64,000 nucleotides of DNA, from NCBI GenBank assembly GCA_027490195.1, contig JAIXYN010000048.1, positions 1-64,000 of the forward strand, written 5' to 3'. Position numbers and translations under genes: made by a program. How positions within the stretch are numbered: the stretch's first letter is position 1; every line of letters starts with the position of its first letter. A model generated the notes under the pieces. The model was not told where the DNA came from, did not search any database, and saw only the letters and a program-made list of their open reading frames with translations. Shown piece after piece: positions 44,391-51,979 of this stretch. Source of the DNA: Verrucomicrobiaceae bacterium. GTDB lineage: Bacteria; Verrucomicrobiota; Verrucomicrobiia; Verrucomicrobiales; Verrucomicrobiaceae.

Positions 44391-45189
44391 AATCATCCGT
44401 GGGATACACACCTCGCTGCAGTTTGCGCACGAGATCCTTCACTTTGTGGGCACTACGCATGTCCTTGAACTGTACTTCGATGCCGGCATTGGCAGCGGTG
44501 GAGAAGTCGATGGTGCCGAGACCGAGCAGGCCTTTGATGCCGGATTCGTATACATCGATGCTGCGGATGTCACAGATGCGCGCTTCTTTGGAATTGCGGC
44601 CGATGATGCCCCAGGACAGCTCCACGCGTTCGCGAGTGACGATGTAATCGTGCGAGTAACGCGCGATGCCGATAGCGATGAATGTGGAGGAGGCGCACAG
44701 CAGGGCGATGGCGGCGTACTCGAGCTGGATCACAAACAGCAGTCCGCCTGCAACCGTGAGCAGCAGGCAGAGGATCAGCGCCTTGGTGTAGCCCAGCCAG
44801 GAGGGATGCGCACGGTAAAGGATCCTCTCGCCGCTGGAGGAATAGTCGAAATCGTCATCCTTGTCTTCCTCGGGCGCTGCTTCTTCGAGTTCTTCTTCGT
44901 CATCCTCTTCATCCTCTTCTTCTTCGTCTGCCAACGGTTCATCGGGAAGCTCCGTGTCAGGGCTGATCTCACGATACATAGGCCGCGCGATCCGCGCCTG
45001 GCCGCTGCTGGCAGTGGGGCGGCGCATGCCGCTGACCAGCTCCCCCACGGTGTGCATGTGGCCGGTGGCCTCATCCATGCACATTTCTCCGCGGGCCAAG
45101 GAGCCACGGGCCACCAGCGTGTAGAGATCCTCCTTGGACAGTGGGTCGCTGAAAGCCGGGTGCTGCGGGAGTGTGTAGCGGGCGGACAT
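44389..45189 (-). CDS. Membrane protein with bacterial PH domain and acidic linker
   Basis: A 266-residue protein; the ATG at 45189 begins MSARYTLPQHPAF. Residues 10-55 form a small GYF-like module (LSKEDLYTLVARGSLARGE, HTVGELVSGM) similar to domains seen at the N-terminus of other PVC membrane proteins. A strongly acidic tract follows (EEEEDEEDDEEELEEAAPEE). Two membrane helices (ALILCLLLTVAGGLLFVIQL and YAAIALLCASSTFIAIGIA) lead to a bPH_2/YdbT-type domain (YIVTRERVELSWGIIGRNS, DIRSIDVYESGIKGLLGLG). Function unknown; likely a membrane scaffold. It follows the YbjN-like gene by 57 bases. Confidence 0.83.
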   Translation of the reverse strand: MSARYTLPQHPAFSDPLSKEDLYTLVARGSLARGEMCMDEATGHMHTVGELVSGMRRPTASSGQARIARPMYREISPDTELPDEPLADEEEEDEEDDEEELEEAAPEEDKDDDFDYSSSGERILYRAHPSWLGYTKALILCLLLTVAGGLLFVIQLEYAAIALLCASSTFIAIGIARYSHDYIVTRERVELSWGIIGRNSKEARICDIRSIDVYESGIKGLLGLGTIDFSTAANAGIEVQFKDMRSAHKVKDLVRKLQRGVYPTDD

Positions 45190-45246
45190 TGGGAAAGCCT
45201 GTTCGGTGCCACAAAAGCACAGGCGGACTGTCCGTGTCACGTCCAA

Positions 45247-45741
45247 TCACTCGGCATCCGGTACCGGGGGAAGCAAATCTTCGCGTTTCATCAGATCGGC
45301 CACCTTGAGCAGCAGCAGCTCACCTTTGGGAGTTTGGGTGATTTCGCCGAGAAAGGGCGTGAGGCGGTCCATCTCCGCGACTGCGGAATGCACAAGGCTG
45401 GCAATGATGCGCGCATCGTGTCGGTTCGGCGGGAAGACATTGGTGACGCGGAACATCACCTGGCCGCTTTCCCATTCGAGCTCGAAGTTGCCCAGGTTCA
45501 GGTCCTTGTTCGTGCGCATCAGCAGCTCGCACACCGGCAGGCGGTGGGAGTTTGGCACCTGGAGAGTGGAGTTGGAGACGACGGTGATGATGTGCGTCTC
45601 GCCAAAAACCTGCACGTGCAGAGGGATCTTGGTGTGGTGCGCTTCAAAGTCAGCCTCGATGACGGAATGCTCGGGGACTTCGCGGTAGAGCCAGCCCATC
45701 TCCTTGAAGGTGTTCAGGGCGGTGGCGTAGAGGGCGGACAT
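45247..45741 (-). CDS. YbjN-domain protein
   Basis: A 164-residue cytoplasmic protein of the YbjN (PF10722) fold, related to type III secretion chaperone-like folds. Visible features are TALNTFKEMGWLYREV at the start, the central HVQVFGETHIITVVSN strands, and the helix LVHSAVAEMDRLTPFLGEI. YbjN proteins affect stress tolerance and motility by unknown means. It lies just downstream of the tRNA-Pro gene and upstream of the PH-domain protein on the same strand. Confidence 0.8.
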   Translation of the reverse strand: MSALYATALNTFKEMGWLYREVPEHSVIEADFEAHHTKIPLHVQVFGETHIITVVSNSTLQVPNSHRLPVCELLMRTNKDLNLGNFELEWESGQVMFRVTNVFPPNRHDARIIASLVHSAVAEMDRLTPFLGEITQTPKGELLLLKVADLMKREDLLPPVPDAE

Positions 45742-45777
45742 GCGGCGGGATTGAGATCTGAGATTTTAAATCTTAGA

Positions 45778-45854
45778 TGGTCGGGGCGGCCAGATTCGAA
45801 CTGACGACTTCTTGCTCCCAAAGCAAGCGCTCTACCAGGCTGAGCTACGCCCCG
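45778..45854 (-). tRNA. tRNA-Pro (anticodon UGG)
   Basis: A complete cloverleaf: acceptor stem CGGGGCG paired with CGCCCCG, D arm starting TAGCTCAGCCTGGTAGAG, anticodon stem CTTGC/GCAAG with loop TTTGGGA (anticodon TGG), T arm with TTCGAAT, discriminator A and an encoded CCA end at 45778-45780. The 77-base length is normal. Confidence 0.97.
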
Positions 45855-45938
45855 AAGGTTGGTCCCTCATCCGCAAACGAACGAGGGGTCGCGATAGTGC
45901 CGCAGTCTGGAACAGACGCAAGAGGAATGTCGAATGAA

Positions 45939-47489
45939 TCATCTTCCTGAGGCCTTCAGAGACATGGTTCCGCTGAATTGGCCGACCAGCTCGCGTTCCC
46001 ACCATTCCTTGGAGGCTTCCCGTACTTCCGGGCTGGTGAAGCGGTAGCGGTAGAGCTTGGCGCGGACGTGGGTGATTTTTTCGATGGGGAAGGGCGGGGG
46101 CTCCAGCAAGCCCCACACGGGCTGCTTGTGCTGGAGCAGGGCGGTGCAGAACTGGCCAAACCAGTGCATGGGGGAGTTGGGGTTCGCATCCCGCTGCGGG
46201 TCGTAGTTGGGATACAACGCGGCAAACCACATCTGCCAGTCCAGCCGTGGCTGGTGCGGGGCGATGAAAGGCGGGCTGCGCTTGGTGTCACCGGGCTTGT
46301 ACTTGAATTCCAGCGGCAGGAAGAGCGCGCCGTCGTCGCTGACTTCGAGGATGATTTCGGGCCGCTCCTCGGTCATGTCTTGAAAGAGGCCGTAGGCATT
46401 AAAAGAGCGCGTGTGAGCGATGGGGGCGTCGAGTTTTTCGTGGAGTACGGCTGGGAGCGCTTGCTTGAAATGGGGAATACGCCCGGCGAGGAAGGAATCG
46501 GCGGCGAGCAGGGTGACAAGCATCACCGGTAAAACCGCAGCCAGCGCTGGCCATTGCGTCCAGCGGGCAAAGGACGGGCGAGGGGCTTCGGAATCGATGC
46601 GTAGCCAGGTGCGGATGCGTGCGGGAAACCAGCGGTCATCCAGCAGCGTGATGGCGAGCGCAGCGGTCAAAAGGTCGAAGAAATTGTAGTTCCCCGTGGC
46701 GGAAATCATGGCCATCAGGATGAGAAAACCCAGCGCCGCCGTCAGACGCCCCCAGCGGCCAAGGAAAATCGCAAAGGGCAGACCAAGCTCGATGCCATAC
46801 ATGATCCAGCAACTCGCCACATGAATCCAGCGTGGGGCATGGTGCGCGAACCACGACAAGCCATTAGGCAGCGGCTGCGTTTCGTAGTGGTAGAGCAGCG
46901 CCGTCATGTCCTGCCACGGCAGATCACCGCCACCGATCTTCACATAACCGGAGAGAAACATCAGGCGGAAGAGCAGCCAGTGCAGGAGGAAGATGGAGCC
47001 GCGTGGTGGTTCCGTCGGTCCGCGCCATGACCACAAGCGCCATGGCGCGAGGAATAGCGCGAGAAAGCCAGTCTCCAGCAGCAGTGCATCCCATTGGTAG
47101 CCCATGAAGATGCCGCCCGTGGTGGCGAAGGAGAGGTAGCCAAACCAGAGCAGCGCCAGCAGCGGCCCCTGCGCCACTCCGGTCATCACCAGTGCCGCCA
47201 GCACGCAGCAGGAGATCAGGCAGCCATGCGCAAAGGCATCGCTGTAGTGCCAGTGAAACACGCTGGGCAACTGCCAGAACAGCGTCTGCTGCTCGCGCTC
47301 TTCAAAAGCGTGGACGTTTTCGAGTAAGGTCTTCGCTGGCAGGATGCCGTTTTCACCGACGAGGCCGTCATATTGTACGCCCCATGAAATGAAGGCGATG
47401 AGGTAGATGGCTGCGAGTAGGCGTGGAAAGAGCCAGCGGACGACGGTGTAGCGTCCGCGATGGGATTCGAGCCAGGGGAGGGGGTTCAC
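45939..47489 (-). CDS. Lipase maturation factor (LMF1-like) membrane protein
   Basis: A 516-residue integral membrane protein of the lipase maturation factor family (PF06762). I prefer the GTG at 47489, which has AAGG seven bases upstream and begins after the stop of the preceding small gene; a TTG at 47537 would overlap it. Family phrases: YLIAFISWGVQYDGLVG, TGGIFMGYQWDALLLETGFLALFLAPW, LHWLLFRLMFLSGYVKIGGGD and a C-terminal periplasmic part with EFKYKPGDTKRSPPF and PHQPRLDWQMWFAAL. In animals LMF1 assists lipase folding; the role of bacterial homologues is not known. Confidence 0.92.
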   Translation of the reverse strand: MNPLPWLESHRGRYTVVRWLFPRLLAAIYLIAFISWGVQYDGLVGENGILPAKTLLENVHAFEEREQQTLFWQLPSVFHWHYSDAFAHGCLISCCVLAALVMTGVAQGPLLALLWFGYLSFATTGGIFMGYQWDALLLETGFLALFLAPWRLWSWRGPTEPPRGSIFLLHWLLFRLMFLSGYVKIGGGDLPWQDMTALLYHYETQPLPNGLSWFAHHAPRWIHVASCWIMYGIELGLPFAIFLGRWGRLTAALGFLILMAMISATGNYNFFDLLTAALAITLLDDRWFPARIRTWLRIDSEAPRPSFARWTQWPALAAVLPVMLVTLLAADSFLAGRIPHFKQALPAVLHEKLDAPIAHTRSFNAYGLFQDMTEERPEIILEVSDDGALFLPLEFKYKPGDTKRSPPFIAPHQPRLDWQMWFAALYPNYDPQRDANPNSPMHWFGQFCTALLQHKQPVWGLLEPPPFPIEKITHVRAKLYRYRFTSPEVREASKEWWERELVGQFSGTMSLKASGR

Positions 47490-47503
47490 AAATGGCCTTG
47501 CAT

Positions 47504-47761
47504 TCAATGAGTGGTTTTCACGAGAGGGGTATGGCAACTGGGCTTGCCTGTCTTCTTATTAACCCTGACTTGTATTCCAAATGGTTGCGAAGTCTTTCGC
47601 AGGCTGCGCCAGTTTGGATAATAGAAATCACACAACCAGCAGTGCTGTTGTTCTGAGATCTCGCGAGGCGAGTACAAAAGTCGTTCTTTGCCGATTCTCT
47701 TGCGAATGAAAGCCTTCGCTAGATCAGCAGCATTTTCAGAACTGATGGCGCTCGTGTTCAT
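47504..47761 (-). CDS. Small hypothetical protein
   Basis: An 85-residue open frame with an ATG start, placed between the NagA-like gene (12 bases) and the LMF-like gene (14 bases) on the same strand. The base composition is more AT-rich than the neighbours. The pattern CWLCDFYYP then FGIQVRVNKKTGKPSC faintly recalls YrhB/Imm35-type immunity domains, but this is a weak visual resemblance. It could also be a non-coding stretch. Function unknown. Confidence 0.45.
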   Translation of the reverse strand: MNTSAISSENAADLAKAFIRKRIGKERLLYSPREISEQQHCWLCDFYYPNWRSLRKTSQPFGIQVRVNKKTGKPSCHTPLVKTTH

Positions 47762-47773
47762 GCATAAATTGGA

Positions 47774-48682
47774 TTATACGGCAACCGCCAGCCTCGGATT
47801 CACGTCCAGCACCTGCTTCAAATCTGCATCACTCATCCCCAGCTCTGCGAACGCATTCGCTTTGATCCTTGGCACCGTGACGGTGCTGCCGACGAAGTGG
47901 GTGCCATCGGGCGAGCGGGCGACGAGGTCTTCGCCGATAAGGATGTCCCAGCCGGCGAGGGTGTAGCGGCCGGGGCCGAGGCGGGCGGCGGAGATGGCAT
48001 CGGTGACAAAAATGGTGCGCTCCAGGCCGATGCCGGCGAGCCAGTTTTTCAGCACAAAGAAGGGCACGTGCACGCCGTCCGGGATGAAGCAGAGCCAGAG
48101 GCGGTCATGCAGGCTGAGCGCGCGCTGGATGATGTTGTCATGACGGTGCATCTGGATGGGGCAGCCGTTGCCAAGGTGGGTGAACATCGTCAGACCGGCA
48201 TCGCAGGCGGCATTGAGCTGATCGAGCGAGGGATCGCAATGACCGGCGGAAATGGTGACGCCTTGGGAGGCAAGAAAGGCGGTGGTCTTGCTGCCTTCAT
48301 CGTGCTCTGGGGCGAGAGTCACCAGCCTGGCCAGTCCCCCGGCAGCGGCGAGGAGGCGCTTGGTGTCCTCCACATTCGCGGGTTTTACGGCCTGCGGCGG
48401 GTGGGCACCCACATAGCCTTTGATGGGATTGATGAACGGCCCCTCAATGTGGATGCCGGTGATGATGCGGCGGGCGAGTTCATCCTTTTCGCGTAGTTCG
48501 ACCAATTTGCCGATACGGCGCTCCAAGGTGGGGATTTCATCCGTGATGAAGGTGGCCAGGATGGCGTCGCACCCATCCTCCGCGAGGGCCTCACAGGCGT
48601 GGTGGAGGGATTCGGCGGTGAGATTGTCGCCATTGAAGTCGGTGCCGGCGTAGCCATTGACCTGAAGATCGAAAGGATTCAT
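47774..48682 (-). CDS. nagA: Short N-acetylglucosamine-6-phosphate deacetylase-like protein
   Basis: A 302-residue amidohydrolase close to NagA. Visible elements are the start DLQVNGYAGTDFNG, the metal Glu in HIEGPF (residues 78-83), a His in ISAGHCDPS, the His in THLGNGCPIQMHR, the catalytic Asp in FVTDAI, and the end KQVLDVNPRLAVAV. Typical NagA enzymes have about 380 residues; this one starts directly at the barrel and lacks the N-terminal beta-sandwich part. The HLFNAM motif is replaced by HLGNG. It probably removes the acetyl group of GlcNAc-6-P or a related sugar. No nagB gene is nearby. Confidence 0.85.
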   Translation of the reverse strand: MNPFDLQVNGYAGTDFNGDNLTAESLHHACEALAEDGCDAILATFITDEIPTLERRIGKLVELREKDELARRIITGIHIEGPFINPIKGYVGAHPPQAVKPANVEDTKRLLAAAGGLARLVTLAPEHDEGSKTTAFLASQGVTISAGHCDPSLDQLNAACDAGLTMFTHLGNGCPIQMHRHDNIIQRALSLHDRLWLCFIPDGVHVPFFVLKNWLAGIGLERTIFVTDAISAARLGPGRYTLAGWDILIGEDLVARSPDGTHFVGSTVTVPRIKANAFAELGMSDADLKQVLDVNPRLAVAV

Positions 48683-48978
48683 GCAGGTATTGGAGCGGGT
48701 TCGGGACGGGGAATCAAGGCTGGGAGGTGATGGCTTTTGGTATGAATGTCACTGGAAAAGTGAAAAGGGCAGGGGGTAAGGGGCAGCTTCTCGCCGCTTG
48801 GACGATGCGTGAGCCTCCCCTGCATTCATCCCCCTTGACCTCCGTCGCCTTATCCAGTTTATTTCCAGTGTTTACAAGTTATCAGTCTCGGCATAAAACA
48901 TGCTAGGTATTCCACGTCTCTCCCGAACTGGCGTGTGGTGCCAGTCTTAACCCATACTCTCTCTCTGATTTTCGGCTC
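48683..48978 (+). promoter_or_regulatory. Leader region of the exbB operon
   Basis: No gene. A possible promoter is TTTACA at 48871 with CATAAA about 15 bases further. In the likely leader a small hairpin is formed by ACTGGC (48927-48932) and GCCAGT (48940-48945). Both are suggestions from sequence only. Confidence 0.35.
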
Positions 48979-49668
48979 ATGATCGATCTTATCTCCAAAG
49001 GCGGACCGCTCGTATGGCTCCTCATAGGGTGCCTGTGCTTCGCAGGAGCTATTTTCATCGAGCGTCTGGCCTACTTTCACCGGGCGAGCATGAACGTCGG
49101 TGAATTTCTCGCTGGGCTGGCCAGCCTGATCCGCCGCAAAAACTTCGCTGAGGCCCTGCAAGAGTGCGTGGCCACACGGGTGCCCGCCGGGCGCGTGATC
49201 CACGCGGCGCTGCTGCGGCACCACGCGCCGCGCGAGCAGCTCAAAGAAATCGTGCAGGAGGCGGGTCAGCTTGAGGTCCCAAGGCTGGAGCGCTTTCTCG
49301 GCATCCTGAACGCCATCGCACACGCGGCACCGCTGATCGGCCTGCTGGGTACCGTGATCGGCCTGCTGGACAGCTTTACCAGTCTCTCCTCCGCCAATGG
49401 TGTTGCGACACAGGCTGACGTGGCTCGCGGTGTGTATCAGAGCCTCATCACCTCGGCGCTCGGTCTGGTCGTGGCGATCCCTGCCTATCTCTCTTTTGCC
49501 TTCCTCAGCGCCCGCGCCCGCTCCCTCATGCATGATTTGGAACGCGCTGGCATCGAAATCGTGAATCTCATCGAAGACGCCAACAGCACTGACAACATCG
49601 TGGAATTCCGCCCGGCGGAAGCCGCACCGCCGATGACGAAATCGCGTGGTCGCGGGATGAAAGGATAA
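48979..49668 (+). CDS. exbB: ExbB/TolQ/MotA-family channel protein with Glu-to-Gln change
   Basis: A 229-residue protein with three membrane helices (residues about 10-30, 112-133 and 155-178). It shows the family core GLLGTVIGLLDSF with the conserved Thr125, and GVYQSLITSALGLVVAIPA in the third helix. In E. coli ExbB the matching segment is GIAEALLATAIGLVAAIP with the conserved Glu176; here that position is Gln154. The partner ExbD also lacks its essential acidic residue. It should form the pentameric part of a Ton-type complex in the inner membrane. First gene of a four-gene operon. Confidence 0.9.
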   Translation: MIDLISKGGPLVWLLIGCLCFAGAIFIERLAYFHRASMNVGEFLAGLASLIRRKNFAEALQECVATRVPAGRVIHAALLRHHAPREQLKEIVQEAGQLEVPRLERFLGILNAIAHAAPLIGLLGTVIGLLDSFTSLSSANGVATQADVARGVYQSLITSALGLVVAIPAYLSFAFLSARARSLMHDLERAGIEIVNLIEDANSTDNIVEFRPAEAAPPMTKSRGRGMKG

Positions 49669-49740
49669 GCGCTCTCAGCGCATTTTCGGCTGGCCCAACC
49701 ACTCCGCGCCTCCGATACTGCGCCTACCGCCGTATCAACC

Positions 49741-50145
49741 ATGAAGCTCGAGAGTTATCTGCCCAAGCAAAGCCCCTGGCTGTACACGGTCCCGTTGCTG
49801 AACACGATTCTGCTGCTGTTGGTTTATTTCCTCCTCACCAGCAACTTTGTGGTGCAGTCCGGTATCAAGGTGGAGCAGCCGCAGTCGAACTCGCGGCTGA
49901 CAGGTTTTGACCGCGCCCACATCATCACCGTGCCCGCCGGACTGGAGAACGCCCTGTATTTTGACGGGGTTCGCACCACCATTGGCGAGCTGCGCGAAAA
50001 GCTCAAAGCGAACCGCGAAGGCGAACGACGCGCCATCATTCACGCCGCCAAGCAGGCGCAGCATGGCCGCGTCATCGAGATCGGTAACATCGCCCTCGAG
50101 CTCGGTTACGAAGTCGCGTATTCCACCGTTCCGCCAAAGGCATAA
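49741..50145 (+). CDS. exbD: ExbD/TolR-family protein with Asp-to-Asn change
   Basis: A 134-residue protein with one N-terminal membrane helix (VPLLNTILLLLVYFLLTSNFV) and a periplasmic TolR-like domain (VEQPQSNSRLTGFDRAHIITVPAG, VRTTIGELREKLKA, then a RAIIHAAKQAQHGRVIEIGN segment). ExbD and TolR carry an invariant Asp in the helix (E. coli Asp25 in TPFIDVML) that conducts protons. At this place the codon is AAC and the residue Asn21. Follows exbB by 72 bases. Because both partners are altered, this may be a complex that does not use the standard proton path. Confidence 0.88.
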   Translation: MKLESYLPKQSPWLYTVPLLNTILLLLVYFLLTSNFVVQSGIKVEQPQSNSRLTGFDRAHIITVPAGLENALYFDGVRTTIGELREKLKANREGERRAIIHAAKQAQHGRVIEIGNIALELGYEVAYSTVPPKA

Positions 50146-50161
50146 ATCGCCGCAGATCACG

Positions 50162-50902
50162 ATGTCCACGAAATCGCATCCAAACACACCTGGGCTGAAC
50201 TTCGCCTGGGGCGTGCGCGATCACTCGATGTGGCGTCTGGTCGGGGCGCTGGTGGTGCTGATGGCGGCGATGGCCGCTTTCTTCTTCATCTTCCGCATTG
50301 TGCATCCGGTGACGCAGCGGTTGCCGGTCACGCCGCAGCATGTGATCTCGCTGGACCCCAACAATCCTGCGGAGCTGGCCCTCATCCATCGGGCGCAGGA
50401 CCGCAGCTTTGCACTCTTGAGCGACGCCGACGCGGTGGCGCCGGTCGAAAGCCCGTTGCTGGCCTTTCATCCCTCCTTTGCAGGGCATGAGATCAAGCTG
50501 CGCGAACTCGAGCCCGCGACTGCCGCCATCCATCAGCCACGGCTGTTCACCGCAGCTGCGGATGTGCTGCCGCCGGTGCCACGCCGTGCTGTGCATTCAG
50601 TAGCGGCGCCACCCACCGCAAAGTTGCATGCCATCATGAGTCCATCTCTGGCCAAGCGCGGTCCGGCCAGTGTGGAACTCAGCGGCATCAAGCTAACCCA
50701 GCCCACGCGGGTGCAGTTCCGCGTCGCCATTGGCAGTGCTGGACAAATCGTCACTGCACTGCCGCTGAGCAGTGTCGAGGATGCTGAAATCATGCGGCAG
50801 TTGCATGCTGCAGTGCGCACGCTTCGGTTTATCCCTGCTGATGTGAAGCGTGTCGAGTGGGGCGAAATCTCCTTCCGCTGGGAGGTGGCCAGTAAGCCAT
50901 GA
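50162..50902 (+). CDS. TonB-like membrane-anchored protein
   Basis: A 246-residue protein with a cytoplasmic N-terminus, one membrane helix (about residues 20-45; WRLVGALVVLMAAMAAFFFIF), a periplasmic linker, and a C-terminal domain of about 75 residues (VELSGIKLTQPTRVQFRVAI, then IVTALPLSSVEDAEIMRQLH, ending ISFRWEV). Position after exbB and exbD and the single-anchor layout fit a TonB or TolA-like energy transducer, but the usual proline-rich spacer and YP motif of TonB are missing. Assignment rests on context and layout. It overlaps the next gene by four bases. Confidence 0.7.
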   Translation: MSTKSHPNTPGLNFAWGVRDHSMWRLVGALVVLMAAMAAFFFIFRIVHPVTQRLPVTPQHVISLDPNNPAELALIHRAQDRSFALLSDADAVAPVESPLLAFHPSFAGHEIKLRELEPATAAIHQPRLFTAAADVLPPVPRRAVHSVAAPPTAKLHAIMSPSLAKRGPASVELSGIKLTQPTRVQFRVAIGSAGQIVTALPLSSVEDAEIMRQLHAAVRTLRFIPADVKRVEWGEISFRWEVASKP

Positions 50903-51144
50903 TTCCCATTCCGCTCGGCGGTTTGATCATACTCTTTATGGCGGTCGGAGTCACGACAGTCTGCGTGCTGTGGTTTCACAGCTTCTGGCGTGATCGCAAA
51001 CGCGAAGTCTATCGGCGGCGCATCGCCATCCAGTGCCGCATCTGTGGCACGGCCTATGCCTGCGAGGCCAAGCGCAAGATCGACGTCACCATCTGCCCCG
51101 TCTGCCACACGCCGAACGAGCGGAACAAGCTGCAGCAGATCTAG
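50899..51144 (+). CDS. Small membrane protein with zinc ribbon
   Basis: An 81-residue protein: one membrane helix (IPLGGLIILFMAVGVTTVCVLWF), a basic stretch (RDRKREVYRRR) and a zinc-ribbon pattern with two CxxC pairs (CRICGTAYACEA and CPVCHTPNERN). The start ATG overlaps the stop of the TonB-like gene as ATGA. It would place a metal-binding cytoplasmic tail at the ExbBD complex. I know no named family; it may be a complex subunit or assembly factor. Confidence 0.8.
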   Translation: MIPIPLGGLIILFMAVGVTTVCVLWFHSFWRDRKREVYRRRIAIQCRICGTAYACEAKRKIDVTICPVCHTPNERNKLQQI

Positions 51145-51152
51145 GCGGCGTG

Positions 51153-51171
51153 TTTCAGAACTGCTCTGAAA
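51153..51171 (+). other. Hairpin after the exb-type operon
   Basis: TTTCAGA and TCTGAAA form a perfect seven-bp stem with a five-base loop, eight bases after the stop of the zinc-ribbon gene. There is no T-run, so it is not a classical terminator. A second small palindrome, GGAGTACACTCC, lies at 51177-51188. Confidence 0.45.
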
Positions 51172-51236
51172 AGCATGGAGTACACTCCTTGCATCAAGCT
51201 ATTAGGGCTGGTAGTTAATGGGCGCTCCCTCAACGG

Positions 51237-51974
51237 ATGAATTCTCCCGTATTGCCTCAAGCGCCTGCCACCTTTCCTCCCACCCTGTGGAGCATGGTGC
51301 GACTCGCTGTCGCTGAAGGGCAGCCGGGGGCGGACCGGGCGCTGAATGACCTCTGTAGGCTCTATGAGAGGCCCATCATTGTCTTCCTCCTCCGCAAAGG
51401 CCACTCGTCGGATCAAGCCGAGGATCTCAAACAAGCGTTCTTCGAGCACCTGCTCGCCAAAAACGCCTTTGCCGATGCCTCAGGACTCAAAATCAAACTG
51501 CGGGCTTTTTTGATCACCAAACTGCAGTCGTTCCTTATCGACCGCCATCGTCATGACATGGCCGCGAAGCGCGGCGGCGGCAAAGTCTCCCCCATGGCCG
51601 ATCTCAGCGAGACGCAGGCCATCCTGGCCGAACCCGTCGAGGACCGCACGCCCATCGTCGCCTTCCAGCGCCAATGGATGGAAACCATCGCGGCGAATGC
51701 GATGAAGGATCTCCGCGCCGACTACACCCAGCGCGGCCAAAGCGATCTCTTCAAAGCCCTCGCCCCCTTCATCACCGGCGGCAGCGATCAAACCCTCTCC
51801 ACCCTCGCCACGCAGCTTGCGCGCCCAGAAGGCACCCTCAAAAGCGACATTTTCCGCCTCCGCGCCCGCTGCCAGAACCTCATCCGCGAGCAGATTGCCA
51901 CCACCCTCGACGATCCCACCCCCGAAAACATCACCACCGAGCTGCGTGAGCTCATGGCCACCCGAATTCATTGA
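51237..51974 (+). CDS. ECF-like RNA polymerase sigma factor
   Basis: A 245-residue protein. Region 2 is recognised in LYERPIIVFLLRKGHSSDQAEDLKQAFFEHLL and LRAFLITKLQSFLIDRHRHD; region 4 in LSTLATQLARPEGTLKSDIFRLRARCQNLI, where the helix-turn-helix is followed by a recognition helix. The linker is long and the C-terminus extends beyond region 4 (ENITTELRELMA). In Planctomycetes and Verrucomicrobia such sigma factors lie directly before Ser/Thr kinase genes, as here: the first kinase starts five bases after the stop. The kinase may phosphorylate and switch the sigma factor on. Its target promoters are unknown. Confidence 0.88.
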   Translation: MNSPVLPQAPATFPPTLWSMVRLAVAEGQPGADRALNDLCRLYERPIIVFLLRKGHSSDQAEDLKQAFFEHLLAKNAFADASGLKIKLRAFLITKLQSFLIDRHRHDMAAKRGGGKVSPMADLSETQAILAEPVEDRTPIVAFQRQWMETIAANAMKDLRADYTQRGQSDLFKALAPFITGGSDQTLSTLATQLARPEGTLKSDIFRLRARCQNLIREQIATTLDDPTPENITTELRELMATRIH

Positions 51975-51979
51975 CGATC

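Noticed and set aside
44110-45804. 564-codon plus-strand frame crossing the PH-domain and YbjN genes
   Set aside because: It spans two real genes and their gap on the other strand and shows no domain.
48683-48978. Riboswitch before the exbB operon
   Set aside because: Only a six-bp hairpin is visible; no known aptamer core can be recognised.
51153-51171. Intrinsic terminator after the exb-type operon
   Set aside because: The stem is perfect but there is no T-run, so I list it only as a hairpin.
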